DNA from: Cyclobacterium sp. 1_MG-2023
Lineage (GTDB): Bacteria; Bacteroidota; Bacteroidia; Cytophagales; Cyclobacteriaceae
Length of the DNA stretch: 64,000 nt
Direction: 5' to 3'
Assembly (NCBI RefSeq): GCF_030546805.1
Contig: NZ_JAUOPC010000010.1
Coordinates: 1 to 64,000 of the forward strand
This document shows, one piece after another, positions 25,065 through 34,267 of the stretch. The number at the start of each line of letters is the position of its first letter. Within the stretch, counting starts at the first letter, position 1. The translations under genes and the position numbers were made by a program. Under the pieces are notes generated by a model. It ran no database searches. It was given only the letters and a program-made list of their open reading frames with translations, and was not told the origin of the DNA.

Positions 25065-27056
25065 ATGAGAACTACAATATATGATTTTTTGAAAATGAGT
25101 TTTGCCATATTATTACTTTATGGCTGCAATCTATCTTCACCAGAAGACATTGATGATCTGGATAATAATGCCAATACATTGTCTTTACCTGAAGGGTTTG
25201 ACTTTAGTACTTATCACGATGTCACAATTAATATTATTGACAATGAAGGTTATGCCAAATACGATGTCTATGCCTATACCGATGAATTATACGATGCAGG
25301 AACTGAAACCTATGAAGATGAATCCGGCGAAACTGTTACGGAAACGGTTTACAAATCAGAAGTTTTGGATAAACTGATTTTTAGCGGTGTACCAAAAAAC
25401 GGAGTGCTTAATCAAACAATTAATTTACCTAAATTTTATAGCAAAGTATATATACGGAGAAATGAGCACCTCAACTTCTCCTCTTCAATCGAGGATATTG
25501 TGGACCAAGAAGTGAAATTCAATTTTTCTGACAATCAGCGAAATTTAAGAACTACTGCAGTAAAAAACGTAACTGATTATTTGTATGCTGTAAATGGCGA
25601 TGGGCAACTATTTCAAATAGATCCTTTAACGGGTGTGCTTACAGATTTGTCAAATATGCCAATGGGCAGTTATACCTGTGCAATTGATCAGGAAAATAAG
25701 TTGCTCTATTCTATTGGTAGAAGCAGCCCATATCCCATTATGAAATATTCTATTGAGGAAGATACCTGGGAAACTGTGGCAAACCTTGGCTTTGGTGGCC
25801 CTCGATTAGAATTTAATTCAAAAGATGGTTTGTTGTATTTTTCAAATGGTTCCAAGCTTTATACACTTGATCCTACCACTGGAGCCCGATTAGACACATG
25901 GAATATTATTGGCCTTCACAATACAAGTGGAGGAGATTTGGCCTTTTCAGATGAAGGTGAGTTGTTTTTATGCTCAGCTTCTGGTTTGTATGGAATGGAA
26001 TTAGATGCAGATGGTAATTATCAAAGCACTAGAATAAGTGCAGATGACTTGCCTTTTACCCCTACATCCATGACTTTTGATTCTAATCAAGAATTGTGGA
26101 TAGCAGATATTTCCGGCTATGCCAATTTAATTATTATGGATACGGAAACCGGTGGTTGGCAATACAATTATGGAGTCAAGGCAAATAACAATACTACCTA
26201 TAAACGGTCAATACATGATTTAACGACTTTTAGGGTGTATTCTGATATTGTAGATGAAACCGATTCAGACGGAGATGGTATATTTGATCAAGATGATGCC
26301 TACCCTGATGATGCTGAGGCAGCTTTTGAGTTATTTACTCCAAGTAAATACGGTAAAGGGACAATAGCATTCGAAGATTTATGGCCATCGACCGGGGATT
26401 ATGACTTCAATGATGCTGTTTTAAGTTATCAAGCCATTGCTGTATTGAATGCTGATAATTTGGCCGTACGTTTAGATTTAATATGCAATATTAAAGCCAA
26501 TGGTGCAGGTTATACAAATGGAATCGGAATTGAAATAGAAGGCCTGGATCCCTCTCAAATTGAAAGTGTATCAGGGCCTGTGTTAACAGAGAATTTTATT
26601 ATCTTAAATGCTAATGGTACAGAGTCAGGCCAAGAAAATGCTGTTATTATTTTAGCCGATGATGTGGATAATATTTTAAATGAAACCACCATTTCTGTAA
26701 ATTTTGTAGCACCTGTCAGTACCTCTGATCTAGGGGTAGCTCCTTTCAATCCTTTCATAATTGTCGATATGGACAGAGAGAAAGAAATTCACCTGCCTTA
26801 TATGAAGATTACTAGTTTAGGGAATTCTAGCTTGGAATTTACCGGGGACAATAAAGATACTGATGGTGATTTTATTTCGGACAATGGATTCCCATGGGCA
26901 ATAAGTATCATTCATGATTTTAAGGTTCCAAAAGAAAAAACAAATATAACTTCTGCATATAACTATTTTGGTGCTTGGGCAGAATCTGGAGGTACCACCA
27001 ATGTAGATTGGTATAAAGATAACCCAGGGAATAGAAATGATGATTTATTGGAGTAA
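25065..27056 (+). CDS. LruC-domain lipoprotein with beta-propeller and calcium-binding loop
   Basis: A 663-residue surface lipoprotein with lipobox cysteine C21 (ILLLYGC). Residues about 165-395 look like beta-propeller blades (YAVNGDGQLFQIDPLTGVL; LYTLDPTTGARL). A thrombospondin type-3-like acidic loop, DSDGDGIFDQDDAYPDD, lies near 403. The C-terminal 240 residues form the LruC domain, recognisable by the DLWPSTGDYDFNDAVLSYQ signature near 440. LruC proteins are widespread in Bacteroidota and other Gram-negatives and are thought to be surface or adhesion proteins, with no proven enzyme role. It is a single-gene unit ended by the terminator at 27120. Confidence 0.9.
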   Translation: MRTTIYDFLKMSFAILLLYGCNLSSPEDIDDLDNNANTLSLPEGFDFSTYHDVTINIIDNEGYAKYDVYAYTDELYDAGTETYEDESGETVTETVYKSEVLDKLIFSGVPKNGVLNQTINLPKFYSKVYIRRNEHLNFSSSIEDIVDQEVKFNFSDNQRNLRTTAVKNVTDYLYAVNGDGQLFQIDPLTGVLTDLSNMPMGSYTCAIDQENKLLYSIGRSSPYPIMKYSIEEDTWETVANLGFGGPRLEFNSKDGLLYFSNGSKLYTLDPTTGARLDTWNIIGLHNTSGGDLAFSDEGELFLCSASGLYGMELDADGNYQSTRISADDLPFTPTSMTFDSNQELWIADISGYANLIIMDTETGGWQYNYGVKANNNTTYKRSIHDLTTFRVYSDIVDETDSDGDGIFDQDDAYPDDAEAAFELFTPSKYGKGTIAFEDLWPSTGDYDFNDAVLSYQAIAVLNADNLAVRLDLICNIKANGAGYTNGIGIEIEGLDPSQIESVSGPVLTENFIILNANGTESGQENAVIILADDVDNILNETTISVNFVAPVSTSDLGVAPFNPFIIVDMDREKEIHLPYMKITSLGNSSLEFTGDNKDTDGDFISDNGFPWAISIIHDFKVPKEKTNITSAYNYFGAWAESGGTTNVDWYKDNPGNRNDDLLE

Positions 27057-27119
27057 TAATTTCCTCTAGTACAATGTTAATTTTCAACCTATTGCAGGTG
27101 ATTTTTGACCCAAAAGTAA

Positions 27120-27155
27120 AGCAGCCCGAAGTCACACTCCGGGCTGCTATTTTTA
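27120..27155. terminator. Intrinsic terminator after the LruC gene
   Basis: AGCAGCCCG (27120-27128) and CGGGCTGCT (27140-27148) form a perfect 9-bp stem, followed by ATTTTTAT. The opposite strand also has T-rich sequence after the stem, but only the rightward gene clearly needs it. Confidence 0.85.
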
Positions 27156-27300
27156 TGTTTAAATTGTCCAGTTTTTAGAATAAATTCACTATTACTCTGA
27201 GGTAGATATTGTCCTCTTGTTTTGATTATTTTGACTTTTATTTGCGGGGTCTCGCAACCAAATACAAACAAGCCCGTTAGGAACAATTATCAAAACCATA

Positions 27301-27320
27301 AACATACTGGTTGGTATTTT
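27301..27320. promoter_or_regulatory. Candidate TetR operator, tetR copy
   Basis: AACATACTGGTTGGTATTTT lies 16 bp before the TetR start. It matches the perfect palindrome at 27954-27973 in 17 of 20 positions, including the whole left arm. Autoregulation of the TetR gene through this site is inferred. Confidence 0.6.
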
Positions 27321-27335
27321 TTTTAAATTTGAGTT

Positions 27336-27938
27336 ATGCAACAAGAAATAAAGTCCGAAGCTACCAAACAACTTATTGCTGAAAAGGCTTTTAACCTGTT
27401 TTATAAAAATGGTTTTAAGTCCACAAGCATTGATAACATAATGAAAGAAACTTCATTAAGCAAAGGAGCATTCTACCACCATTTTAAAAGCAAAAAAGAA
27501 ATAGGACTGGCAGTAATTGGTTTAAAGATTCAAAAGAGGGTCATGGATGTGATGATTTTGCCTTTAAAAGAGCCTGGAAATGCCTACGATACAATTGAAA
27601 ATGTATTTACGAAACGATTAAAAGGGTTTTCATTGTTTGAGAAACAACACGGTTGTCCTATGAATAATTTTATTAACGAATTGGGAGACAATGAAATTGC
27701 CTATCAATCGGCACTTAAAAATATAATAGAAGATTGGAAAAACCATCTAATTCAGATAATAGAGAGAGGCAAGCTTGAAAGATCCATCAAACATGATACT
27801 CCAAGTGAGGCCGTTGCCATTTACTTGATCAGTGCGTTTGAAGGAATCAGAGGTTTAAGAAAACTATATAATAATGATGCTGTTTTTGATGAATTTCTGA
27901 CAGGACTTTCATTGTACTTAAAACAAATAAAATTTTAA
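27336..27938 (+). CDS. TetR/AcrR-family transcriptional regulator
   Basis: A 200-residue repressor. The N-terminal helix-turn-helix spans about residues 8-52 (FYKNGFKSTSIDNIMKET, SLSKGAFYHHFKSKKEI), as in the TetR family. The C-terminal half is the ligand and dimer domain and resembles the AcrR/NemR-like group with a cysteine (C108, HGCPMNNF) that could sense electrophiles. It lies between two near-identical 20-bp operator sequences, one before itself and one before the HAD gene at 27993, and so probably controls the downstream HAD-DoxX-SDR genes. Ligand unknown. Confidence 0.9.
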   Translation: MQQEIKSEATKQLIAEKAFNLFYKNGFKSTSIDNIMKETSLSKGAFYHHFKSKKEIGLAVIGLKIQKRVMDVMILPLKEPGNAYDTIENVFTKRLKGFSLFEKQHGCPMNNFINELGDNEIAYQSALKNIIEDWKNHLIQIIERGKLERSIKHDTPSEAVAIYLISAFEGIRGLRKLYNNDAVFDEFLTGLSLYLKQIKF

Positions 27939-27953
27939 TTTTTTTTACCCAAA

Positions 27954-27973
27954 AACATACTGATTAGTATGTT
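27954..27973. promoter_or_regulatory. Candidate TetR operator, HAD operon copy
   Basis: AACATACTGATTAGTATGTT is a perfect inverted repeat (8-bp arms, 4-bp centre) starting 16 bp after the tetR stop and ending 20 bp before the HAD start. The same left arm occurs upstream of tetR at 27301. The pairing of identical sites strongly suggests a TetR-controlled regulon of these genes. Confidence 0.75.
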
Positions 27974-27992
27974 AATTTAAAACATTAATCAC

Positions 27993-28790
27993 ATGAAAAA
28001 CAAGAGAAGAGATTTTATAAAAAGATCGACCTTATTAGGTCTTGGAGCAGCAGCTACCTCACAAGTAGCAGCTACAGCTGGTAATAGGGATGGGGAAATA
28101 ATGGACAACAAAAAAGGGCCAAAAGTTTTGTTCTTTGATGTGAATGAAACCTTATTGGACTTAACAGTCATGAAAGAGAGCGTTGGCAAGGCATTAGGAA
28201 ACAGGAGCGAATTACTTCCTTTATGGTTTACTACAATGTTGCAATACTCTCTCGTGACAACTGTAGGTAGACAGTACAATGATTTTGGAATAATTGGGGT
28301 AGCAGCATTACAGATGGTGGCTGCAAACAATAATATTACCCTTACAGAAGCCCAGGCAAAAGAAGCTATACTTACCCCTATACGATCATTGCCGGCCCAC
28401 CCCGAAGTAAAGGAATCGCTGGAAAGATTAAAAAAAGCCGGATATAAATTGGTATCCTTTACAAACTCATCAAATAAAGGTGTAGAAACGCAATTTAAAA
28501 ATGCAGGTTTGACTTCCTATTTTGAGGAGCGATTAAGTGTAGAAGACATTGGAAAATTTAAGCCTCATACAGATGCCTATGATTGGGCTGCAAGAAAAAT
28601 GGGAGTTGCTCCAAGTGACTGTTTATTAGTAGCAGCCCATGGTTGGGATATTGCAGGTGCAGTTTGGGCCGGATGGAGAGGTGCTTTTATTAGCAGGCCT
28701 GGAGCGCAACTGTATCCCCTTGCTCCAAATCCTGAAATTAATGAAAAGGATTTAAAATTAGTGACGGATAGATTAATCGCATTGAAATGA
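27993..28790 (+). CDS. Haloacid dehalogenase type II (HAD superfamily) with Tat-like leader
   Basis: A 265-residue HAD enzyme. The leader MKNKRRDFIKRSTLLGLGAAA resembles a Tat signal. Catalytic features are the nucleophile D49 in LFFDVNETLLDL, the motif-II Ser/Thr region SFTNSSNKG, Lys in GKFKPHTDAY, and a late acidic motif VAAHGWDIAGA. This order matches L-2-haloacid dehalogenases, which hydrolyse 2-haloacids to 2-hydroxyacids, although other phosphatase-like activities are possible. Export of this enzyme type is unusual. It overlaps the next gene by 4 bp (ATGA). Confidence 0.88.
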   Translation: MKNKRRDFIKRSTLLGLGAAATSQVAATAGNRDGEIMDNKKGPKVLFFDVNETLLDLTVMKESVGKALGNRSELLPLWFTTMLQYSLVTTVGRQYNDFGIIGVAALQMVAANNNITLTEAQAKEAILTPIRSLPAHPEVKESLERLKKAGYKLVSFTNSSNKGVETQFKNAGLTSYFEERLSVEDIGKFKPHTDAYDWAARKMGVAPSDCLLVAAHGWDIAGAVWAGWRGAFISRPGAQLYPLAPNPEINEKDLKLVTDRLIALK

Positions 28791-29182
28791 AAAAAGTAGT
28801 AAATCAAATAATTAATCTATTATCCATTTTACTCCTATTGTATTTTGCTGTGCCAAAAATTATTGGCCTCCCACAAAGTATGGCTGGGTTTTCACAGTTT
28901 GAAAGTGTGTTGCATATCAATGCGGATTTTTTCAGGCTTTTTACAGGATTTTCAGAGTTGGTAATAGCCTCGTTAATTTTAATTTATGTTTTCACCAAGA
29001 ACAAGATGGTAGGTACGGGTGCTTTTCTTTTTTTACTGGCAACTATGATTTCAGCTTTAGCAATAGAATTTTTTGTTAGGCCACAAGCGGTTTTGCTTTT
29101 GGTGGTCATAGCCATTCTGTTAACATCCACATCCATATATAAACTAAATAACATCCTTAATTATGAAAAGCTTAAACAATAA
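28787..29182 (+). CDS. DoxX-like membrane protein
   Basis: A 131-residue inner-membrane protein with four hydrophobic helices. The pattern LYFAVPKIIG, F-x-x-F-T-G-F-S-E-L and a third helix with ALAIEFFVRPQAV resembles DoxX/DoxD-like proteins, which are often linked to redox or detoxification operons. It overlaps the HAD gene by 4 bp and the SDR gene by 20 bp, so the three are translationally coupled. Function unproven. Confidence 0.75.
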   Translation: MKKVVNQIINLLSILLLLYFAVPKIIGLPQSMAGFSQFESVLHINADFFRLFTGFSELVIASLILIYVFTKNKMVGTGAFLFLLATMISALAIEFFVRPQAVLLLVVIAILLTSTSIYKLNNILNYEKLKQ

Positions 29183-29900
29183 AGTAATAATAGTAACCGG
29201 TTCTTCAAAAGGGATAGGAAAAGAAGTGGCAATCTTATTGGCAGAAAATGGGGCTAAAATAATTGTCAACCATTCTAATAGTGAAAAGGAAGCTGAGAAT
29301 ACAGTTAATACCATCCTTAACAATGGAGGAGAAGCCATAGCGGTAAAAGCAGATGTTAGCAAAAGAGAACAAGTAACTGAACTATTTGACAAGGCTATAG
29401 TAACTTTTGGAAAAGTGGATGTCTTAGTTAACAATGCAGGAATTATGTTTTCTAAAATGTTAAAAGACAATACTCAAGAAGACTTTACTAGGCTTTTTGA
29501 TGTAAACGTAAGAGGAGTCTTTAACACACTTCAAGAGGCTGAAAGTAAACTTGCTGACAATGGAAATATCATTAATTTTTCATCAAGTACGGCCAAATTA
29601 ATGTTCCCAACTTACTCTTTGTACTCTGCTTCAAAAGCAGCAGTGGAACAAATAACAAGGGTTTTTTCAAAGGAGATAGGAAGAGGCATTTCTGTAAATT
29701 CCATAGCGCCCGGAGCCACCGCTACAGAATTGTTTTTAACCGGGAAATCACAAGAAACCATTGACAAATTAAGTGCTATGAATGCATTTAACCGTTTAGC
29801 AGAACCAATCGATATAGCAAAAGTAGTATTGTTTTTAGCCAGTGATGATTCAAAGTGGATATCGGGTCAGGTTATTGGGGCCAATGGAGCTTTGGTATAG
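29163..29900 (+). CDS. SDR-family oxidoreductase
   Basis: A 245-residue short-chain dehydrogenase/reductase. The NAD(P)-binding motif TGSSKGIGKE is at about residues 12-21, NNAG follows in the middle, and the catalytic YSASK (Tyr, Lys) lies near residue 160. The C-terminal GxxxGANGALV end is typical of the family. The start at 29163 overlaps DoxX by 20 bp; a terminator-like hairpin follows at 29982. Substrate unknown; the TetR-controlled context suggests a stress or detoxification role. Confidence 0.92.
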   Translation: MKSLNNKVIIVTGSSKGIGKEVAILLAENGAKIIVNHSNSEKEAENTVNTILNNGGEAIAVKADVSKREQVTELFDKAIVTFGKVDVLVNNAGIMFSKMLKDNTQEDFTRLFDVNVRGVFNTLQEAESKLADNGNIINFSSSTAKLMFPTYSLYSASKAAVEQITRVFSKEIGRGISVNSIAPGATATELFLTGKSQETIDKLSAMNAFNRLAEPIDIAKVVLFLASDDSKWISGQVIGANGALV

Positions 29901-30413
29901 GGCAATTGACTTTTTAATTTCAACTTCTCATTTTGTAAGTGCTTTGGTAGGTTGTTTTCTTTTCACAATCCGTATATAAAGAGCTAACAATTAGTGGTTG
30001 ATATGGTATTCAACAATCATTTTTGTTAGCTATTCTTTTAGATAGGGTGATTTGAAAAAAGTCAATAGAGAATTTATTAATTAACTTGAACTGACTTTTC
30101 ATATTTTTTTCTTAAAACTCATAATTCAACAATTGTGTTTAATAAAATATATTTTTCCAAATTATCAGATAAATTCTCATTTCTTTTTTTTACAATTCTA
30201 GTGTATATATAGAGTAGTTAAAAAGAAATATTATTATTTATAGGTATGGAATATAATAAATTTTTACAATTATAAATTAATTCTTTATAATATTTAGTAA
30301 TTTAGATATTATTGTTTTTTTTTTTTTTTTTTATAAAAAACATTATTTATCTAAAGTATGGTTGGTGATTTTTATTAGAAAAAATCCTATGTTAGGCTAA
30401 AGTTCTTTCAATT
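29901..30413. other. Spacer with terminator-like hairpin and an 18-T homopolymer
   Basis: AGCTAACAA (29982-29990) pairs with TTGTTAGCT (30023-30031), with an inner GTTGA/TCAAC stem; it probably ends the SDR operon, although its T-tract is weak. A run of 18 T lies at 30315-30332, 82 bp before the next start. The rest is very AT-rich and shows no gene. Confidence 0.6.
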
Positions 30414-31130
30414 ATGAAATATAAATACTTATTGACGCTTGTGTGTTTTGTAATTTGTTTTTCAACAGTGGCACAAACTTTTGCTCCGGCATTTCAAGGA
30501 TATAGTAGAAAGAAGACTACTTTTATTACACTTAAAAATGGAAATGAAATAGCAGTAGTTGTGAAAAAATTATTCTTTAAAAAAGGACTAATTGATGATT
30601 TGAAAGTTGAGAAATCAAGTGATGGTAAAAAGATAAAAATTAATCCTGAGGAAATTGACCATATGTATATTCCGCCCAGTGCCTTGGCCAAGTTTAATCA
30701 GTTTGTGGATGCAAGTTCTGATTTAAATAAGTTACAAGACAATGAACTATCCTCAGAACATTTGGATGATGGCTATCTTTACATGGAGTCATCTAATGTT
30801 CAGGTGAAAAAGAACAAGTCTCAGTATTGCATGTTACAAGTAATGAACCCTACCTTCAGTAAAAAAATAAAAGTTTACAATGACCCATTTGCAAAGGAAA
30901 CAGCAAGTTTAAGTTTTGGAGGGATGACTGTGGCAGGTGGATTGGACAAGTCTTATTACATTAAGAAAAATGGTGAAGACATAGCAAGACGAATAAAGAA
31001 AAAAGAATATAAAAAAGACATGGAAGAGATTTTTGCTGAATGTTCTGCTGTCATCGAAAAGTATAAGGACGAACCTAAATGGTCAGAATTCGAACAATTT
31101 GTTTATGATTACTCAACCATGTGTGAATAA
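30414..31130 (+). CDS. Hypothetical exported protein
   Basis: A 238-residue protein with signal peptide residues 1-20 (ends STVAQ). I recognise no domain. Residues 30-85 resemble a beta-rich stretch (FITLKNGNEIAVVVKKLFFKKG), followed by a lysine-rich C-terminus with several charged helices and a last segment EFEQFVYDYSTMCE. It stands alone with no operon partners. The upstream poly-T tract at 30315 could modulate its expression. Confidence 0.75.
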   Translation: MKYKYLLTLVCFVICFSTVAQTFAPAFQGYSRKKTTFITLKNGNEIAVVVKKLFFKKGLIDDLKVEKSSDGKKIKINPEEIDHMYIPPSALAKFNQFVDASSDLNKLQDNELSSEHLDDGYLYMESSNVQVKKNKSQYCMLQVMNPTFSKKIKVYNDPFAKETASLSFGGMTVAGGLDKSYYIKKNGEDIARRIKKKEYKKDMEEIFAECSAVIEKYKDEPKWSEFEQFVYDYSTMCE

Positions 31131-31430
31131 AATGCTTTTTTCCCGAATGTGATTTCGTTACTAAAGTAAAACCTATTGATTAGGTTTAAACAAGTCAGTT
31201 TGGATAGGAATTCGTCATTCGATTTAAGATTACCTGTTTTAATTAATTTGTTAATACCAATTTTTTAAATCTTTGAATTTTTTTTTGATAGTATAAAATC
31301 ACTTTGATACTCAACTATTTTCATTCAAAAGCGACAGGGGTATATTTTTTCAGACCACTAGCTGTGAAATATTTTTAGGTATAAACCTAATTTTCTGTTA
31401 TATTTCTAGAAATTTATTATAAATATTTTT
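31131..31430. other. AT-rich spacer
   Basis: No gene, strong hairpin or operator was recognised in this 300-bp stretch; it presumably holds the promoter of the GAF-histidine kinase gene. Confidence 0.4.
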
Positions 31431-32633
31431 ATGGAAAGTCCCAACATCCCAAATGAATTTGACAGATTATTGGCATTGGCTGATTATGATTTGGACACTA
31501 CGGAACTAGAAGATCAATTAAAAGATTTGACCAAATTAGCAGCCAAAGTGGCTGGTACTGATATTTCACTTGTAAACCTTATTGATGCGGTAACACAGTG
31601 GAGCGTGGCAGGAGTAGGAATGCCGGTCATGCAATTGCCAAGAGAGGACTCGGTCTGTCAGTATACCATTAAAGAAGATCAATCCCTTGAGATAAAGGAC
31701 CTTTCAAAGGATGACAGGTTTAAGGATAAGTTTTATGTTGAAGATGATCCGAATTTAAGGTATTATTACGGCGTTCCCTTAAAAACGAGTTCAGGGCATA
31801 ACCTTGGTGCTTTATGCGTGTTAGATACCAAGGCCATAACGATTACTCCCGAAAAAACAGATCTTCTGAAAATAATCGCGGAAGAAATCATAAATCGCTT
31901 GGATATTATCAAGTCGGTAAATGAATTGAAATCTGAAGTTAAGGATTCAATTGAGAAACAAGAGCAGGTGGCCCATGATATCAGGGGACCAATTGGAGGT
32001 ATTATTGGTTTGGCCCAAATTATTAAAGATCAAGGCACCAATAATCAATTGGAAGATGTACTGGAATTTATTAAGGTAATACAAAGCAGTAGCCAATCTC
32101 TGTTAGAGTTGGCAGACCAAATACTTTCAACAAAGGCTAAAGGGAAATCTCAGAATAAATTGAACCTTCAAAACGAGTATAACCTCCAGGTGTTGAAAGA
32201 AAAATTGAACAACCTCTATGCCGTTCAAGCAGAACAAAAAAAGGTTAAATTTTCTGTGCAAATTAGCAGTAAGAACTTGGAAAAGAGTTTTTCAAAAGTT
32301 AAACTTTTGCAAATAATAGGTAATCTAATTTCCAATGCCATCAAATTTACGCCCGAAGGTGGGAGTGTAAGCATCTCACTTAGCCTTGAGGAAAAAAATT
32401 ATATAAATAATTTGAGAGCAAAAATAAGTGATACTGGAACTGGTATGACGGCGGCACAAATTGAAGAAATACTAAATGGTGAGAGTCAAACTACTCAAGG
32501 CACCGCAGGTGAGTTGGGCTATGGTTTTGGTTTGCCATTGGTAAAGCATCTTATTGATGGTCTAGGGGGAGTTTTAAAAATAGATTCCAAGTTGGGGGAA
32601 TACTCAGCTTTTGAAGTTATTATCCCCGTTTGA
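31431..32633 (+). CDS. GAF-domain sensor histidine kinase
   Basis: A 400-residue cytoplasmic sensor kinase. An N-terminal GAF domain covers about residues 20-165 (DISLVNLIDAVTQWSVAGVG; EDDPNLRYYYGVPLKTSSG). The phospho-acceptor His is H182 in VAHDIRGPIGG. The ATPase domain has NLISNAIKFTPEGG, DTGTGM and GYGFGLPLVKHLI. There is no transmembrane segment and no adjacent response regulator, so it is an orphan kinase. A bidirectional terminator at 32908 separates it from the convergent DUF2911 gene. Confidence 0.92.
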   Translation: MESPNIPNEFDRLLALADYDLDTTELEDQLKDLTKLAAKVAGTDISLVNLIDAVTQWSVAGVGMPVMQLPREDSVCQYTIKEDQSLEIKDLSKDDRFKDKFYVEDDPNLRYYYGVPLKTSSGHNLGALCVLDTKAITITPEKTDLLKIIAEEIINRLDIIKSVNELKSEVKDSIEKQEQVAHDIRGPIGGIIGLAQIIKDQGTNNQLEDVLEFIKVIQSSSQSLLELADQILSTKAKGKSQNKLNLQNEYNLQVLKEKLNNLYAVQAEQKKVKFSVQISSKNLEKSFSKVKLLQIIGNLISNAIKFTPEGGSVSISLSLEEKNYINNLRAKISDTGTGMTAAQIEEILNGESQTTQGTAGELGYGFGLPLVKHLIDGLGGVLKIDSKLGEYSAFEVIIPV

Positions 32634-32970
32634 ATTTTACCTAAAACCATTTGATTATTCCTCTATTTAAAACTGGATTTATTTCTAATTGCTTATAAAC
32701 TTGGGTTATGAAATAGGATTTCCCATGTATACGGGAAAGGTTGGGATCGCAAAAAAAATCCGGCTGTTTAGAAATTTTAGCTTAGCATCACTAAGGTGGT
32801 GAACCATAGGCTTGAAAACAGCAATAAAGTGGCTGATTTTGAGGTGATTTCAACACGTATTATAAAATTTTTTACCTATTTCGGGCTAAAGGAAAGATAT
32901 TGAGAAAAAAAAGGTCCTCTATTAAAGAGGACCTTTTTACTTACTGACACTGTTTCAATACGATTTATTT
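32634..32970. terminator. Convergent spacer with bidirectional terminator (32908-32938)
   Basis: AAAAAGGTCCTCT and AGAGGACCTTTTT form a perfect 13-bp stem with a 5-nt loop (ATTAA) at 32908-32938, with A- and T-runs on either side. It can end both the rightward kinase gene and the leftward DUF2911 gene. The rest of the spacer shows nothing else. Confidence 0.85.
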
Positions 32971-33585
32971 TTAATTAAATACTGTATTGAAATCTTTCAA
33001 TTTTTGATCTATTTGAGTGTCAATTTCAAATGAGAATTTAAATTTTTCCCATTCAAAGGTAACTCTAGCTACTTTATTGTCTTCAGCTGATATTGAGTAA
33101 GAAAGTCTTTCTTTTGATTCCATTGATTTTACCGGACTCACACTCAATGATACAGCATCATCTTTTGCAAGGGCAGCTGCATTTACTTTTCCCTCTTGCA
33201 TGTAGGCGTAAATCGCATTGCCTTTGTTATTGAAATGTATGGTCCAGTTTCCAGATTGGTTAGGAGTAATAAAAATAGAATATTTACCTGCATTTAATGT
33301 TTGCCCACCGATATTTACCACAGTGCTAAATTCAATAGTGGTTGGTGCATTTGCCCCAGCTCTCCATGGGCTACCATAAGGCACAAGATCACCGAAAATA
33401 GTCCTTCCTTTTACCCCCGGAGAGGAGTAGTCTATACTGATTTTAGTAAAGCCTACGTTTTGAGAAACAAAACTAGCAGGACTCGGTGCTGGTTCTTGCA
33501 TTTGGGCCTGTGATTGGAAAACAATGGTGAAGGCCAATAAAATAGAAAGGCTTAACACTGTGTATTTAAATTTTAAGTTTTTCAT
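32971..33585 (-). CDS. DUF2911-domain exported protein
   Basis: A 204-residue protein with signal peptide (residues 1-27, ending QSQAQ). The DUF2911 core is recognisable from ISIDYSSPGVKGRTIFGDLVPYG, WRAGANAPTTIEFS and KYSIFITPNQSGNWTIHFN. DUF2911 proteins are common in Bacteroidota, exported and probably beta-sandwich in fold; their function is not established. It is monocistronic. Confidence 0.92.
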   Translation of the reverse strand: MKNLKFKYTVLSLSILLAFTIVFQSQAQMQEPAPSPASFVSQNVGFTKISIDYSSPGVKGRTIFGDLVPYGSPWRAGANAPTTIEFSTVVNIGGQTLNAGKYSIFITPNQSGNWTIHFNNKGNAIYAYMQEGKVNAAALAKDDAVSLSVSPVKSMESKERLSYSISAEDNKVARVTFEWEKFKFSFEIDTQIDQKLKDFNTVFN

Positions 33586-34267
33586 GGAAATAGTTTTAAA
33601 AAGGAAAGATACTAAAGGCGATTTAAAAAAAATATTTTTTATTTGAATAGATTGACAAGCCTTAATGCTATGTTTTTAGCAAGTATAGATATTAGAAAGG
33701 CTATGAATTAAAACCGATTTTGTTATGGTGCTAATTTTCAGAACCTTGAGACTAAAGGATATGTTTGCGTTAAGAATTTTAACAATTATCCTGAAAACTA
33801 TTTTGAGATGGAGCCCAACTGATGACAATGAACCAATTGTATTCTATTTCTTCTAAAAAAGATCTGCATTTGTGAGAAATTTAGCCTTACTCATATTAGA
33901 TATGGGGTTTGCCCATATTTGTTTTTCACTTTAATTGAACCAAATATTTTGCTGTCTTCGTTCTATGCCTAAGGGAGCATAGGGTAAATTTGGCATTGCA
34001 GAAGATATATGATCCATCATGTTGGCTATTTTTTATATGATTTTACAATTGATTTTATAGTTTATTATGTTTACTTTAATTTAAGATTGCTTTTTTCTGA
34101 TTTTTAGAAAGATAGCGCATATTTTATTGGGTGGTTTTTAGCTCAGAACGGTAGAGAATTCGTTAAATTTGATTTCCGATAAAAAACTACTAAAATTGAA
34201 GTAGGCATTTGCTCTTTGGTACATTACTATAAATGGAATCAATTTTCATTTATTCAGAACTTTAAGG
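33586..34267. other. 682-bp AT-rich spacer
   Basis: No convincing gene, RNA or hairpin was found. It is the divergent promoter region of the DUF2911 gene and the PAS kinase at 34268. Confidence 0.4.

Noticed and set aside
27324-27331. Bacteroidetes -7 promoter box TAAATTTG upstream of tetR
   Set aside because: It lies only 4 bp before the start codon and has no properly spaced -33 element, so it may be chance.
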